This document shows positions 44,485 to 54,600 of a stretch of 64,000 nt of DNA, piece after piece. The notes under the pieces were generated by a model. That model worked only from the letters and a program-made list of their open reading frames with translations, was not told where the DNA came from and made no database searches. Both the position numbers and the translations under genes were made by a program. How positions within the stretch are numbered: the first letter of the stretch is position 1; each line of letters opens with the position of its first letter. Source of the stretch: Bacteroidota bacterium (GTDB lineage: Bacteria > Bacteroidota > Bacteroidia > Bacteroidales > Paludibacteraceae); contig JAEWAN010000025.1 of assembly GCA_023391625.1 (NCBI GenBank), positions 1 through 64,000 on the forward strand, read 5' to 3'.

Positions 44485-45771
44485 TTATTTTTTGAAGAAC
44501 CATCCGGTGTAAGCCAGTCCGATACCGAATGTATGTTCATCGTTATAATTTCCGTAATCTATCCGGCGGATTGCATAGTCTGCCTTTATCACCATATTTG
44601 GTAATATCTGGTAGTTCAACCCGAAGGAGAAAATGTCTCTTTTGTAGCGGGGCTGTTGACGTGCTCCTTCTTCCACTGTTTCAGCAGTGTTATAGTATTC
44701 GTAACGTACAAAAGGAATGAGTTTTTGTTTCATTCTAAATGGTCCGAAAACATCGTACCCTAGTTCGGCAGAATAAGTCATCGCATTTTTTGCGACAGCA
44801 GTAAGCGGATAACCTGTTTTGGTGAAGATGGTTCGGTTTACATCGGATATGGCTTTTGAATCGGTCAAGTCGCCGTAGATGAAATTGGCGCGGGCTATCA
44901 CATTATGTCCGATATACTGTGCGTCTGCAGAGGCTATGGCTACCCGTCCTTTAAGGCCGGTCATAGCTTGTGGTTTGCTGGAGTTACGGGCTGAATTTCC
45001 ATAATATCCAGAGGCGCTTAACCTTAAATTTTTCACTCCGGTGTATTCTACCCGTGCCGCTACGGCAGGAGAAGTCATTGTGGTCAATTCAAAAATGCCT
45101 TGCTTACCGCTTCCTACCCAATTTGCGGTAGAGAATCCGTTCGGGTCAAGACCGTTGACAAGCATTACTTCATATTTAAATGACGGTAAGTAACCTAAAA
45201 TGGAAATCCCTGTTTCATGCCATGTACATGGTAATACGGCCATTTCTCCTTCCGGGCGGCTGGTACCAAAGAACAGAATGGGTTCATGGTGTGCATTGGT
45301 TAGCCCTACGGGTACTATCATGTGCCCTACACGGACGTTGAACCAGTTTCTGAAACGTTTGGTTACGTGAAACTGTTCCAGCATAACCTCCCCGGCTTTT
45401 TCTATTTCCATTTCATATTCTCCGGCTTCGGAATATTCCAGTTCCATTCCGGCGCCCGTTCCACCATATTCAAATTCCAGTTCAGCTCCCAAAATGATGT
45501 CGTCTGTGAATTTGTAATCGAAAGCGACAACCGCACGGGGTAAAGCAATGTTTGCACGACTGTCGCGGGGCGATCCGGCCGGATCTTTATAACGGTTAGG
45601 TCCATAGTTCATGTGTTGGTATAACATTTCAGCATAACCGCCAAACCGGTATTTCTTATAACCATCCCACTCTGTGGTTACTTCTTTTTTTGCAGAGGAT
45701 TTGCTTTCCTGTGAAAAAGCAATAAACGCTGTGAAAATGAGTAATGTAGTAAAAGTAAATATTCTTCTCAT
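44485..45771 (-). CDS. OprO/OprP-like porin, first gene of the imelysin operon
   Basis: A 428-residue outer-membrane protein with a signal peptide ending at AFSQ (residue 21). Barrel signatures are YRFGGYAEMLYQHMNYG, a long acidic insert (residues 110-145), FNVRVGHMIVPVG, PFVRYEYYNTAE and the C-terminal GIGLAYTGWFFKK. It belongs to the porin O/P-like group and resembles proteins that precede imelysin genes. The promoter region has a full -7 box and two dyads, indicating controlled expression. Substrate unknown. Confidence 0.82.
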   Translation of the reverse strand: MRRIFTFTTLLIFTAFIAFSQESKSSAKKEVTTEWDGYKKYRFGGYAEMLYQHMNYGPNRYKDPAGSPRDSRANIALPRAVVAFDYKFTDDIILGAELEFEYGGTGAGMELEYSEAGEYEMEIEKAGEVMLEQFHVTKRFRNWFNVRVGHMIVPVGLTNAHHEPILFFGTSRPEGEMAVLPCTWHETGISILGYLPSFKYEVMLVNGLDPNGFSTANWVGSGKQGIFELTTMTSPAVAARVEYTGVKNLRLSASGYYGNSARNSSKPQAMTGLKGRVAIASADAQYIGHNVIARANFIYGDLTDSKAISDVNRTIFTKTGYPLTAVAKNAMTYSAELGYDVFGPFRMKQKLIPFVRYEYYNTAETVEEGARQQPRYKRDIFSFGLNYQILPNMVIKADYAIRRIDYGNYNDEHTFGIGLAYTGWFFKK

Positions 45772-45791
45772 GATTAATTTTTTTTCTGCGG

Positions 45792-45799
45792 CAAAGGTA
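45792..45799 (-). promoter_or_regulatory. -7 box of the porin-imelysin-haem operon
   Basis: Minus-strand TACCTTTG, full match to TAnnTTTG, 21 bp before the ATG at 45771. Confidence 0.65.
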
Positions 45800-45818
45800 T
45801 GGGCTTGGTGAGTTCTTT

Positions 45819-45842
45819 AAAATCACTAAAATGTGTGATTTT
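45819..45842. promoter_or_regulatory. Operator-like dyad at the -33 region
   Basis: A perfect 8-bp inverted repeat aaaatcac (45819-45826) and gtgatttt (45835-45842) with an 8-bp spacer, in the position of the -33 element. No normal -33 TTTG is visible, so a regulator may supply it. Confidence 0.5.
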
Positions 45843-45852
45843 TTGTGAAGTG

Positions 45853-45870
45853 ATACCTACATAGAGGTAT
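45853..45870. promoter_or_regulatory. Second operator-like dyad
   Basis: atacct (45853-45858) and aggtat (45865-45870) around 6 bp form an 18-bp dyad just upstream of the first, on the same promoter. Confidence 0.4.
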
Positions 45871-45987
45871 GATGTAGAAAAAACAGAGGTGAATACTTAT
45901 TTTATGTGAGGTGAGTTGGGAATGTGGATGGTTTTATAATATTTTTATAAAATAAATGGTTAAGTAATATAAAATAAAGATGTTTTA

Positions 45988-45995
45988 TATATTTG
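45988..45995 (+). promoter_or_regulatory. -7 box for the fibre/RHS operon
   Basis: TATATTTG, full match to TAnnTTTG. It would give a leader of about 175 nt before the ATG at 46176. The leader is AT-rich with no obvious hairpin. Confidence 0.5.
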
Positions 45996-46175
45996 CATTT
46001 GCAGGTTTATGCTGCTATTCTGTATGATATATTAAAGAAGACAAATTTGTTATATGTTTTGTTTTTATTATATATAGAAATTTTTATATTTTATAATAAT
46101 GGATTTGTGTTCTTTTTTTTTGATTTTTTATCCTTTGGAAAAATAAATACGAGTTTATATTTTAAATCAATTATT

Positions 46176-47258
46176 ATGAAAAAATGTACTATTTCTTTCC
46201 TCTTTTTTTTAGTGTTTTTTGCTTCCGCTACTCTTGTTATGGCGCAAACAGGTGAAGGTGGTTCTACAAATAGTAGTGATCATATAGAGTTTTCACAAAT
46301 AAATGGGATGTATAGAAATTATAAAGCTTATCATTGGACATATCCATTTGCAGATGGATGCCAGTATATTAAATTGGATTATCGTTTGTTGATGGCTTAT
46401 CCAGTAGATGGTTGTAATCAATTAATTGTTACAGGAGAGGATGTCGGTGGTAATGTTGTGTATGAAAAAGATTTAATCGGATTTACTACAGGGACCATAC
46501 ATATACCAACTTTAATTTGTACTTTAAAGATTGATTTTTACAATGATGGACCAGGATGTACGCCAACAGGTGAAGGTTTTTATTTAGACTTTGAACCATA
46601 TGTTCCAGAGGATGAAGGAGTGAGTTATATAACAGATGAAACTTATTTTAATAATAATGTTAATTTCTTGGATAGTGTTAAATTTGATGGCGCGGTTAGT
46701 TATCAGAATGATGTATGTTTTAATTCTTCAGTTGAAATGAATGAAGTCTCGATTTCTCGAATTAAATCGAAGGAAATATATTCTTCTTACAACCAATTGG
46801 GTACAATTGCAATTAGTGGTGTGATAAAAGCTCAGAATGATGATTCTAATAAGAATTATTTGACTTTAACAGGAGATAAAGGCATTTATTTAAATCCTAC
46901 AGTGAATGGTAATGTCATTATGAATCAAGGTGGAGGTAAGGTGGGTATTGGTCTTGATAATCCAGGTGAGGCTCTGGATGTAAACGGAAAAATTCGTGCA
47001 CATGAGGTAAAAGTATGTCTTGACCAAGGATGTGACTTTGTTTTTGAACCAGATTATAAGCTGATGAGTTTGAGTGATTTGGATCAATTCATTACGAAAA
47101 ATAAACATTTACCAGAAGTTGCTCCAGCGGCTGTAATGGAGGCTGAAGGAATTGATGTTAGCGAAATGAATGCTTTGTTATTACAAAAAGTAGAAGAACT
47201 TACCTTGTATGTGATAAAACTGAACAAAGAAATAGAACAGTTAAAAACATCTAAGTAG
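46176..47258 (+). CDS. Tail-fibre-like secreted protein
   Basis: A 360-residue exported protein with a signal peptide (MKKCTISFLFFLVFFASATL, cleaved after MAQ). After a beta-rich head it has short stalk-like repeats and the tail-fibre signature VGIGLDNPGEALDVNGKIRA, then EVKVCLDQGCDFVFEPDYKL and a C-terminal coiled coil (EMNALLLQKVEELTLYVIKL). Such proteins sit at the start of many Bacteroidetes RHS loci. The start at 46176 was chosen over 45993: the extra 61 residues are low-complexity hydrophobic and begin inside the promoter box. It has an intact frame. It may form a surface fibre or a chaperone-type trimer for the RHS partners. Confidence 0.75.
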   Translation: MKKCTISFLFFLVFFASATLVMAQTGEGGSTNSSDHIEFSQINGMYRNYKAYHWTYPFADGCQYIKLDYRLLMAYPVDGCNQLIVTGEDVGGNVVYEKDLIGFTTGTIHIPTLICTLKIDFYNDGPGCTPTGEGFYLDFEPYVPEDEGVSYITDETYFNNNVNFLDSVKFDGAVSYQNDVCFNSSVEMNEVSISRIKSKEIYSSYNQLGTIAISGVIKAQNDDSNKNYLTLTGDKGIYLNPTVNGNVIMNQGGGKVGIGLDNPGEALDVNGKIRAHEVKVCLDQGCDFVFEPDYKLMSLSDLDQFITKNKHLPEVAPAAVMEAEGIDVSEMNALLLQKVEELTLYVIKLNKEIEQLKTSK

Positions 47259-47337
47259 CTTTAATTGTACTTAGTAAGATGAATAATTTGTTTTGCTTAA
47301 GTACTCTTTAAGTTTAAAAATATTAAAAATCTATGCC

Positions 47338-48408
47338 ATGAAAAAAAGAATAACAGCGATGTTTTTTCTGATAAGTACCTTATATGGCTTTGCTCAAAGC
47401 TCTTTAATACTTACTTCTGAAAAAAATACTTATCAGGCAAATGATGACTTGATAAAACAACAGGTTGAATATTGTGATCCCGGTAGTCGGGGAAAAAATC
47501 TTTTTTGGGATTTCAGTAATTTGAGGCCTGTTAATTTTGATTATGGAATACGGTATTTTATTCCGGATTCCACAAATTTGAATCAATTCTGTGGAATGGA
47601 GCATCGTACCCGTTATTATTATATCCAACAACAGGATACCCTTTGGTGTACGGGATATGAAAATCCTACTACTTATATGCAATATGTTCAGCCGGAGTTA
47701 CGGCTGTGTTATCCTTTTACTTATGGAGATACACTTGGCTGTCGTTTTGAAGGGGTAGGCGAATATGGGCGGAGGTTAAAACTGCATGTGCTAGGAACTA
47801 CACGAGTGGAAGCCGATGCGGAAGGACAACTAAAACTGCCTGATAGTGAAATATTACAAAAAGCTTTGCGGATACACACAGTACGTCATTATACCGAAAT
47901 AGGACGGGATAGTGTGGAAATGCTTCTTGATACTTATAGTTGGTATGTTTCCGGTACTCGTTATCCTGTTTTTGAGAGTATAAAAAACACGGTATTTGAA
48001 CAATTGTCGGACAATGGTGAAAAAAAAGATACGGTAGTCTTTACTACCTCGTTTTATTATCCACCTGTAGAGCAACGTAAACAAGTGCAAAAGGAAGAAA
48101 ATTTCTTTTATGAAGAAGAGTCAGAAGAAATAATAGAAGATATTAATGCTGTTTTAACAGAAGTATCATTGTATCCTAATCCGGTGGTTGATAAATTGAT
48201 TGTTAATTATTATCTGACCCGTGAGGCTGATGTGTTGTTTACTGTTTACAACATGGCTGGAATGCTTATGGTGCAAGATGATTTCATTGGTCAGTCAGCA
48301 GGTTATCATACTGTTCCTATTGAAATGTCTCAACTAGCTGCCGGCGTATATAGTGTAGTGGTTCAGGTGAATGATAAACATTTGATAATGAATGTAGTGA
48401 AGAAATAG
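47338..48408 (+). CDS. Secreted protein with T9SS type A sorting tail, RHS-operon member
   Basis: A 356-residue protein. The signal peptide ends at GFAQS near residue 20. A beta-rich body (residues 25-250, with tyrosine-rich segments) leads into a Glu-rich linker (EENFFYEEESEEIIED, about residues 255-275), and the last 80 residues are a Por sorting domain (LYPNPVVDKLIVNYYL, YNMAGMLMVQDD, LAAGVYSVVV). It is thus predicted cargo of the T9SS encoded 17 kb upstream and could bring the RHS proteins to the surface. It starts 79 bp after the fibre gene and ends 47 bp before the first RHS gene. Confidence 0.82.
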   Translation: MKKRITAMFFLISTLYGFAQSSLILTSEKNTYQANDDLIKQQVEYCDPGSRGKNLFWDFSNLRPVNFDYGIRYFIPDSTNLNQFCGMEHRTRYYYIQQQDTLWCTGYENPTTYMQYVQPELRLCYPFTYGDTLGCRFEGVGEYGRRLKLHVLGTTRVEADAEGQLKLPDSEILQKALRIHTVRHYTEIGRDSVEMLLDTYSWYVSGTRYPVFESIKNTVFEQLSDNGEKKDTVVFTTSFYYPPVEQRKQVQKEENFFYEEESEEIIEDINAVLTEVSLYPNPVVDKLIVNYYLTREADVLFTVYNMAGMLMVQDDFIGQSAGYHTVPIEMSQLAAGVYSVVVQVNDKHLIMNVVKK

Positions 48409-48455
48409 TGTCGTATTTTTTATTTAGAAAGTTGTTTTAACATAATAAAAATCCT

Positions 48456-51400
48456 ATGAATAGATATAAATTATTTTGTTTATTCTTGTTTTCTCTTTCT
48501 GTATCATGGTATTGCTATGCTGAAAGTGGTATTTATGATAATAATTTGTTATTCTCGGAAATATCTGCTGATTCTTTGGTTCTATATTCAGATACGGATT
48601 CTGAGTATATATCTGTAAAGGAAAAAAGAATACAGGATGATAGTTTAAACATGTGTATTGAGGCTCAAAAAAATGATTTACAGTTATTATCAGGAGAAAC
48701 ATTGATAGATGTTCCGAATGTGACTCCTCCAAGTCCAATGGCTGCGGAGTTAGCTAAATATATTGGTTATCCTGTTTCAAATGCAAGTGGTTTAATTGAT
48801 ATTAGTATTCCATTGTATGAGGTGAAAACCAAATACGTATCTATACCTTTACATTTAAGATATCATTCTTCTGGGATAAAATTTACCAATGATCCGGGGG
48901 CATATGGATATGGTTGGTCATTATTTCCTGGATTACGTATATCACGTTCAGTTATGGGTAAACCTGACGAGTTATATCCTGTGAAGGAAGAAGATATTGT
49001 GAAGGTTCAGCAGACATCTAATAAAGCAGAACAAATAGAAGAGCTTATAAAATTTTCGACTTTCATGTATGGATATGATGAAATGGATGATACTTCTTTA
49101 GCTACAGATATGAAAGACGGGCAATTTGATTTATTTAATATTCATTTACCTGGTTTGGATGTGAATTTTATTTTGCGTTATAAAAAAGTAAATGGTGTAT
49201 TTCAATATGTGGCAGAAACTCTTCCAGAATCTCCAATTAAGATTACTCCTAAAATGCATTTTTCTTCTACAGGTGTGAAAAAATATGCATTGTATGAATT
49301 TGAAGTAGAAGATGATCAGGGAGTAAAATATTTATTTGGAGAAGAAGCACCATTTTCTACATTAGAAGAAGCCGGAAGAAATTATTATGTGGAACAATCA
49401 GGAGATGATTATTTGACTAGTTGGACGTTACGTAAGATTGTTTTGCCTAATAATGAAACAGTTGATTTTACATATCAAAGAATTTATCAAAGGCAATACA
49501 GGGGAGCTTATTTTACTGCAATTGATCAACAGAAATCTGGTAATAATATGACTACGTATCCACTGACAGGGGGAGAACCTGTTGCTTATTCTTCTGTTGT
49601 TTTAGATACAAAGACAGTGCCGGTTCGGGTAATTAGTTCTATTGTCCATGGTTATGACAGAGTTAATTTTGAATATACAAATAATCATTTATCAAAAATT
49701 CAAGTGGCGTCAGTTGGAACCGAAAGTGATTTTATCCGAAAAACAATTAATTTTAATATATCAACAGCAGGTTTTTTGACGGTTTTATATCTCAGTGATG
49801 AAGGTGAATATCAGTTTGGATATAATATGATGGCAGATCAAACTTCTCCGGGAAGAATAGATTGGTGGGGGTATTATAATAATAGGAGTAGTGGGACTAA
49901 TCAAAATTATCCATCTACAGACGTGACTTTGATTGCTAATGGGGGAGATTTTACTACTGTTACTTTGAAGGGAATTAATAGAGAGCCAGATAAGAATGCA
50001 ATGAAAGCTGGAACGTTAACCAAATTGACTTATCCTACAGGAGGACATTTGGAAATAGAATATGAACCTAATACTTTTTATGATAATGCTTCTCAAGAAA
50101 GGTGGGGAGCTGGTTTGAGGGTTTCCTCTACTCGATTGTATGATCCTGTATCAAAGAAAACTATGACGAAACAGTATGAGTATGAGGTGTCTCGGGATAA
50201 TTTGAATAAAATGAAGTATCCAAGTGTTGAGGATTATTGCAAGTCAATAGTTCTATGTTCAGTAGAGTTGGGCATAAATACAGGAGGGGAAACTTATATA
50301 GATAACTATATTACGGCTCGGGAACGAATTTATAGTACTTTTCCTGCTTTCCCTTCTTATACACATATTCCCGGTGCCATTTGGTATAGTAAGGTAACAG
50401 AAATTTCTGATGAAGGTAAAACTGTTTATTCCTATAATAGACAATTAACTTTAGGATATTTTTCTATGGAAAAGGTTGGAATGTTTCCTCACGTGATGAA
50501 TCAGCCAGCTCCTTTTTTGGAGGCTAAAGAATTTTATGATAAATCTAATAAACTCGTATTTAGACAGAGGAATAGTTATTATCATAATAACTACCGGACT
50601 ACCGGATTATATGCGATTCCTATAAAAAAATACATACATCAAGGATTTCCAAACTTTTCTTACCCAAACAGAAATTCTATTTTTCTAGAACGTCCGACAG
50701 ATAAAAGTCCTGCTCTTTTGTATGAATATTATTCTGATTATGGATTCTATGAAGAAAAATTATCTCCTATAGGATTTTTGACTTATGATTTAGATCATCA
50801 GTTTAGCCAACTTAAAGAAACTGTAGAAGTAACTTATACTGGAAGTGATAGTATAAAACAGATAATAAAATATAGTTATGATACAAACCGACCGTACAAT
50901 GTGACAGAAAAAAATACTCTTACTAGTACGAATGATTATGTTAAAGAAAAATATTATTATACGAATAATGCTATTCCGAATAAATCTGCGATGACGTCAG
51001 AGCAATTAGGTGTGTTACAACAAATGATTACAAATAATTTGTATAAGACAACTGTAATTCAATATATACAAGAAAAAAATAATCAAAGGATAAAGAGTAG
51101 TTTAACTGGATTTCGAAAGATTGGGAATATGTTTTTGCCGGAAACTATATATTATCAGCAAGGGAATGGTCCTTTTGAGTCTCGTATTCAGTATGCGGAG
51201 TATGACGTTTATGGTAATCCTTTGTATCTTATTAAGAATGGTAATGAACGTATTGTTTACATCTGGAGTTATTTAGGGTTATATCCTATTGCGGAAATAA
51301 AAAATGCAAACTTCACTCAGGTAAATTCGGTGATTGATTCAAGTATAACTACAGCTCCTCGTCCTAAAATGGAAAATATATCAGCCTTTTTACGGGAAGA

Positions 51401-51602
51401 TCAATCTTTAAAATCAAATCCGTCACTTATTACTACATTTACTTATAAGCCGTTGGTTGGTGTGATTAAAGTTGAGGATCCGCGGGGGTATGCGACGTAT
51501 TATGATTATGATGATAAAGGGCGTTTGAAGGAAGTTTATTATTATGAATATAATCGTAAAAAAATAATTGAGGGTTATGAGTATCATGTGGTAAATGAAT
51601 AG
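48456..51602 (+). CDS. RHS/YD-repeat protein without core motif (N-half of a split RHS shell)
   Basis: A 1,048-residue exported protein. The signal peptide is MNRYKLFCLFLFSLSVSWYC (to about residue 22). From about residue 90 a conserved start (PPSPMAAELAKYIGYPVSNA) precedes many YD-type beta-hairpins (for example YYDYDDKGRLKEVYYYEYN at the end). It lacks the RHS core (DPLG-type) motif and any toxin domain. I interpret the pair as a split RHS cocoon similar in logic to TcB with TcC, which is inference. Its neighbour starts 43 bp later. AT-rich codons (TTA, AAA, AAT) differ from the 15-45 kb genes. Confidence 0.8.
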   Translation: MNRYKLFCLFLFSLSVSWYCYAESGIYDNNLLFSEISADSLVLYSDTDSEYISVKEKRIQDDSLNMCIEAQKNDLQLLSGETLIDVPNVTPPSPMAAELAKYIGYPVSNASGLIDISIPLYEVKTKYVSIPLHLRYHSSGIKFTNDPGAYGYGWSLFPGLRISRSVMGKPDELYPVKEEDIVKVQQTSNKAEQIEELIKFSTFMYGYDEMDDTSLATDMKDGQFDLFNIHLPGLDVNFILRYKKVNGVFQYVAETLPESPIKITPKMHFSSTGVKKYALYEFEVEDDQGVKYLFGEEAPFSTLEEAGRNYYVEQSGDDYLTSWTLRKIVLPNNETVDFTYQRIYQRQYRGAYFTAIDQQKSGNNMTTYPLTGGEPVAYSSVVLDTKTVPVRVISSIVHGYDRVNFEYTNNHLSKIQVASVGTESDFIRKTINFNISTAGFLTVLYLSDEGEYQFGYNMMADQTSPGRIDWWGYYNNRSSGTNQNYPSTDVTLIANGGDFTTVTLKGINREPDKNAMKAGTLTKLTYPTGGHLEIEYEPNTFYDNASQERWGAGLRVSSTRLYDPVSKKTMTKQYEYEVSRDNLNKMKYPSVEDYCKSIVLCSVELGINTGGETYIDNYITARERIYSTFPAFPSYTHIPGAIWYSKVTEISDEGKTVYSYNRQLTLGYFSMEKVGMFPHVMNQPAPFLEAKEFYDKSNKLVFRQRNSYYHNNYRTTGLYAIPIKKYIHQGFPNFSYPNRNSIFLERPTDKSPALLYEYYSDYGFYEEKLSPIGFLTYDLDHQFSQLKETVEVTYTGSDSIKQIIKYSYDTNRPYNVTEKNTLTSTNDYVKEKYYYTNNAIPNKSAMTSEQLGVLQQMITNNLYKTTVIQYIQEKNNQRIKSSLTGFRKIGNMFLPETIYYQQGNGPFESRIQYAEYDVYGNPLYLIKNGNERIVYIWSYLGLYPIAEIKNANFTQVNSVIDSSITTAPRPKMENISAFLREDQSLKSNPSLITTFTYKPLVGVIKVEDPRGYATYYDYDDKGRLKEVYYYEYNRKKIIEGYEYHVVNE

Positions 51603-51645
51603 AGCCTGTTTTTAATGTTTCCTTTATTTTATTTTTTACATTAAA

Positions 51646-54600
51646 ATGAATATCATGAAAAAACGAATACTTTTTTTTGTTATATTATTTTGTCCGGTAT
51701 TTTTTGTTAATGCTCAGTTTGAAATTCGTGAATTGGATGGTAGCTTTGCTGGCAGTGGTACCATAGAGGCTTGTCAGGCTATTATTCTTAAGAATGGATT
51801 TAAATTTACAGCGGCAAGTAATAAGAATCTGATATTGAGAATACAGCCTAAACTTTGTCTTGTTCAAGATATTGGGGTAAAGTCTTCAACTTTTTCTTAT
51901 GAAGAAACCTTTAATACTGAGGATTGTGGAAATGCTTTTGGTGGAAGTGCTAACGATTATGTTCATAAATTGGTTTTAACAAGCTCTATGGAAATTAAAA
52001 TTTCGCATTGTAAAGCGATACTTACCCATACACAGTTATTTTTGCTTGATTCAAACAATGAACTCATAGCTTCTAGTACAGGTAATTCCGGTACATGTTC
52101 AACTGCAACCCGGGCTTATTTATTTCAAAAGCAACTGCCGGCAGGTACTTATTATATTGTGTCAGAGGGGCAAGGAACCATGAATGGGGAGATTACTTTG
52201 TCTGTAGAAGGAACGGTAAAAATATCTGAGCAGCAATCTGTTCCTAGTGCTAATCAGAACTATATTTTAACAAAGCGACCTAAAGTACTAGGAAATACAA
52301 CTGATGGCTTAACTATAACACAAGCTAATCAGTCTGTACAGTATTTGGACGGGCTAGGTAGGCTTGTTCAAACAGTGGAGGTTGCTGCTTCGCCGGAAGG
52401 AAAAGATTTGGTTAATTATATGGAATATGATCATACGAATAATGAAGATAGAGAATGGCTTTATTTACCAATTGAAAATAATAAAGGGGCTTTTGTTAAT
52501 TTTGAAGCGTTTAAAGCAATTAATTCATTGCCGGAATATGGAGAGGGTAGTCCTAAAAAGACAACTGTGTATGAGGCTTCCGGTTTAAAACGAGTAGAAG
52601 AACAAAAGAACCCAGGAACTGCTTGGCATGAGCATCCTGTAGAAATCAATTATTATACAAACGCGGTTAATGAAGTGAGTTTGTATAAAGTAGAAGGAGG
52701 AAAGCTTAGAAGGTCCGGATATTATGCTAAAAATACTTTGTATAAAACTGAGATTATTGATGAAGATAGAAATAAATCTTATGAATACAAGAATATGACA
52801 GGACAAGTTGTAATGACACGACAAATATGTAATAGTATAAATCATGATACTTATTATGTATATGATGATATGTCGCAACTATGTTATGTTTTGCCTCCTT
52901 TAGCTTCGGATTCATTATCCGGTACCATTTTTGATGATACAAATAATATTTTGAAACGTTATGCTTATATATATAAATATGATTATAGGGGTAGGAATGT
53001 GGAAAAGAAACTGCCCGGTTGTGAACCTGTTTATATGATATACGATCAGGCTGATCAGCTTATTCTTACCCAAGATGGAAATTTGCGGAAAAAAGGAGAA
53101 TGGTTATTCACTATTCCAGATCGATTAGGAAGAATTGCCATAACAGGAATTTTGAAGCGAGAAATTTTGGATAGAACTTCCTTTCTTAAAGATAAGTATG
53201 TTAGCACTATTCGTAGTGAAAGAGTTTCATTAGGTTATCTTGTTCCCGCAGCCTTAAATATAACTTATGAGGAAAATTTTCTTTCTGTAATCTTTTACGA
53301 TGATTACGATTGGCTTGATACATCCTCGTCATTGTATTATGTGCAGAATGCGAGTTATGGGGAATGGGACCAGAAAGGGCAAGGTCTAATGACTGGTATG
53401 CGTACGTATCCATTGTATGGTATGCCTGAAAGTGAATATATTACGACAGCTTATTATTATGATTATAAAGGAAGACAGGTACAGGTACGTTCAGATAACC
53501 AGTTGGGGGGAGTAGATTGTACTTATTATAAATATAATTTATTAGATCGGGTTGTTGCCATGCTGAAAGAACATAACATAGTTTCACCCGCTTCTCCTGT
53601 TATTTCTGAAACATATGCATATACTTATGATCATAATGGAAGGTTAATTAATACTTATTTGACCATGTCTAAAGGTGGAAACGGAAAAGTTTTATTGTCT
53701 CAATGTCAGTATGATAAATTGGGGCGCTTGTCTGCTAAAGCTCAACATAATCATTTAAAAACGACTCAGTATGAATATAATATCCGTAATTGGTTAACTC
53801 GTATTTCTGAAGGAGAATTTAATCAAACATTATATTATAATAAGGTTCCTATGGGTGATATAACTCCGTTATATAATGGAAATATCACAGCAATGAGTTG
53901 GAGGTATCCTGGTGTGGTAAATGCATACCGTTATGAATACGATGGATTAAATAGACTGACTTTGGCACAGTTTGGAGAAGTGTCTGAAACCAGCTGGTCT
54001 TTCTCCAATAAATATAATGAATCTTATGAATATGATAAAATGGGTAATATCATAGCTTTAAGTAGATACTCGGATGGAAATCTTGTGGATGATCTGGAAT
54101 TGAAATATAATGGTAATCAATTGTATCAAGTAACAGACCATAGTACGTGGAATTCTCAAAGTGGATCATATGATTTGAAAGAGTATCAGGATCATTCAAC
54201 GTCTACTAATTCTACTGAATTTTATTATGATGCAAATGGTAATATGATAACAGATTTAGACCGAAAAATTTCTACAATAACTTATAATGTGTTGAATCTT
54301 CCGGATACAATTCAGTTTAGCACGGGAGAACAAATTATAAATAGGTATGATGCAGCAGGTTTTAAATGTCAGGCTGATTATATTAGCTACGGAGATAATA
54401 TTCAGGTTCCTATGGGCAGTATATTACATTCTTCTGGAACGATTAAGTACAAACAAACATTTGCTTATGCAGATAATGTAGATTACAAATTATATAATAA
54501 CTCTAGCTATAGTTGTCAACGTATAAAAAATGCAGAGGGTTTTTATGATGAAACTGATAAATATAATTATTTTCGTAGAGACCATTTAGGTAATGTACGT

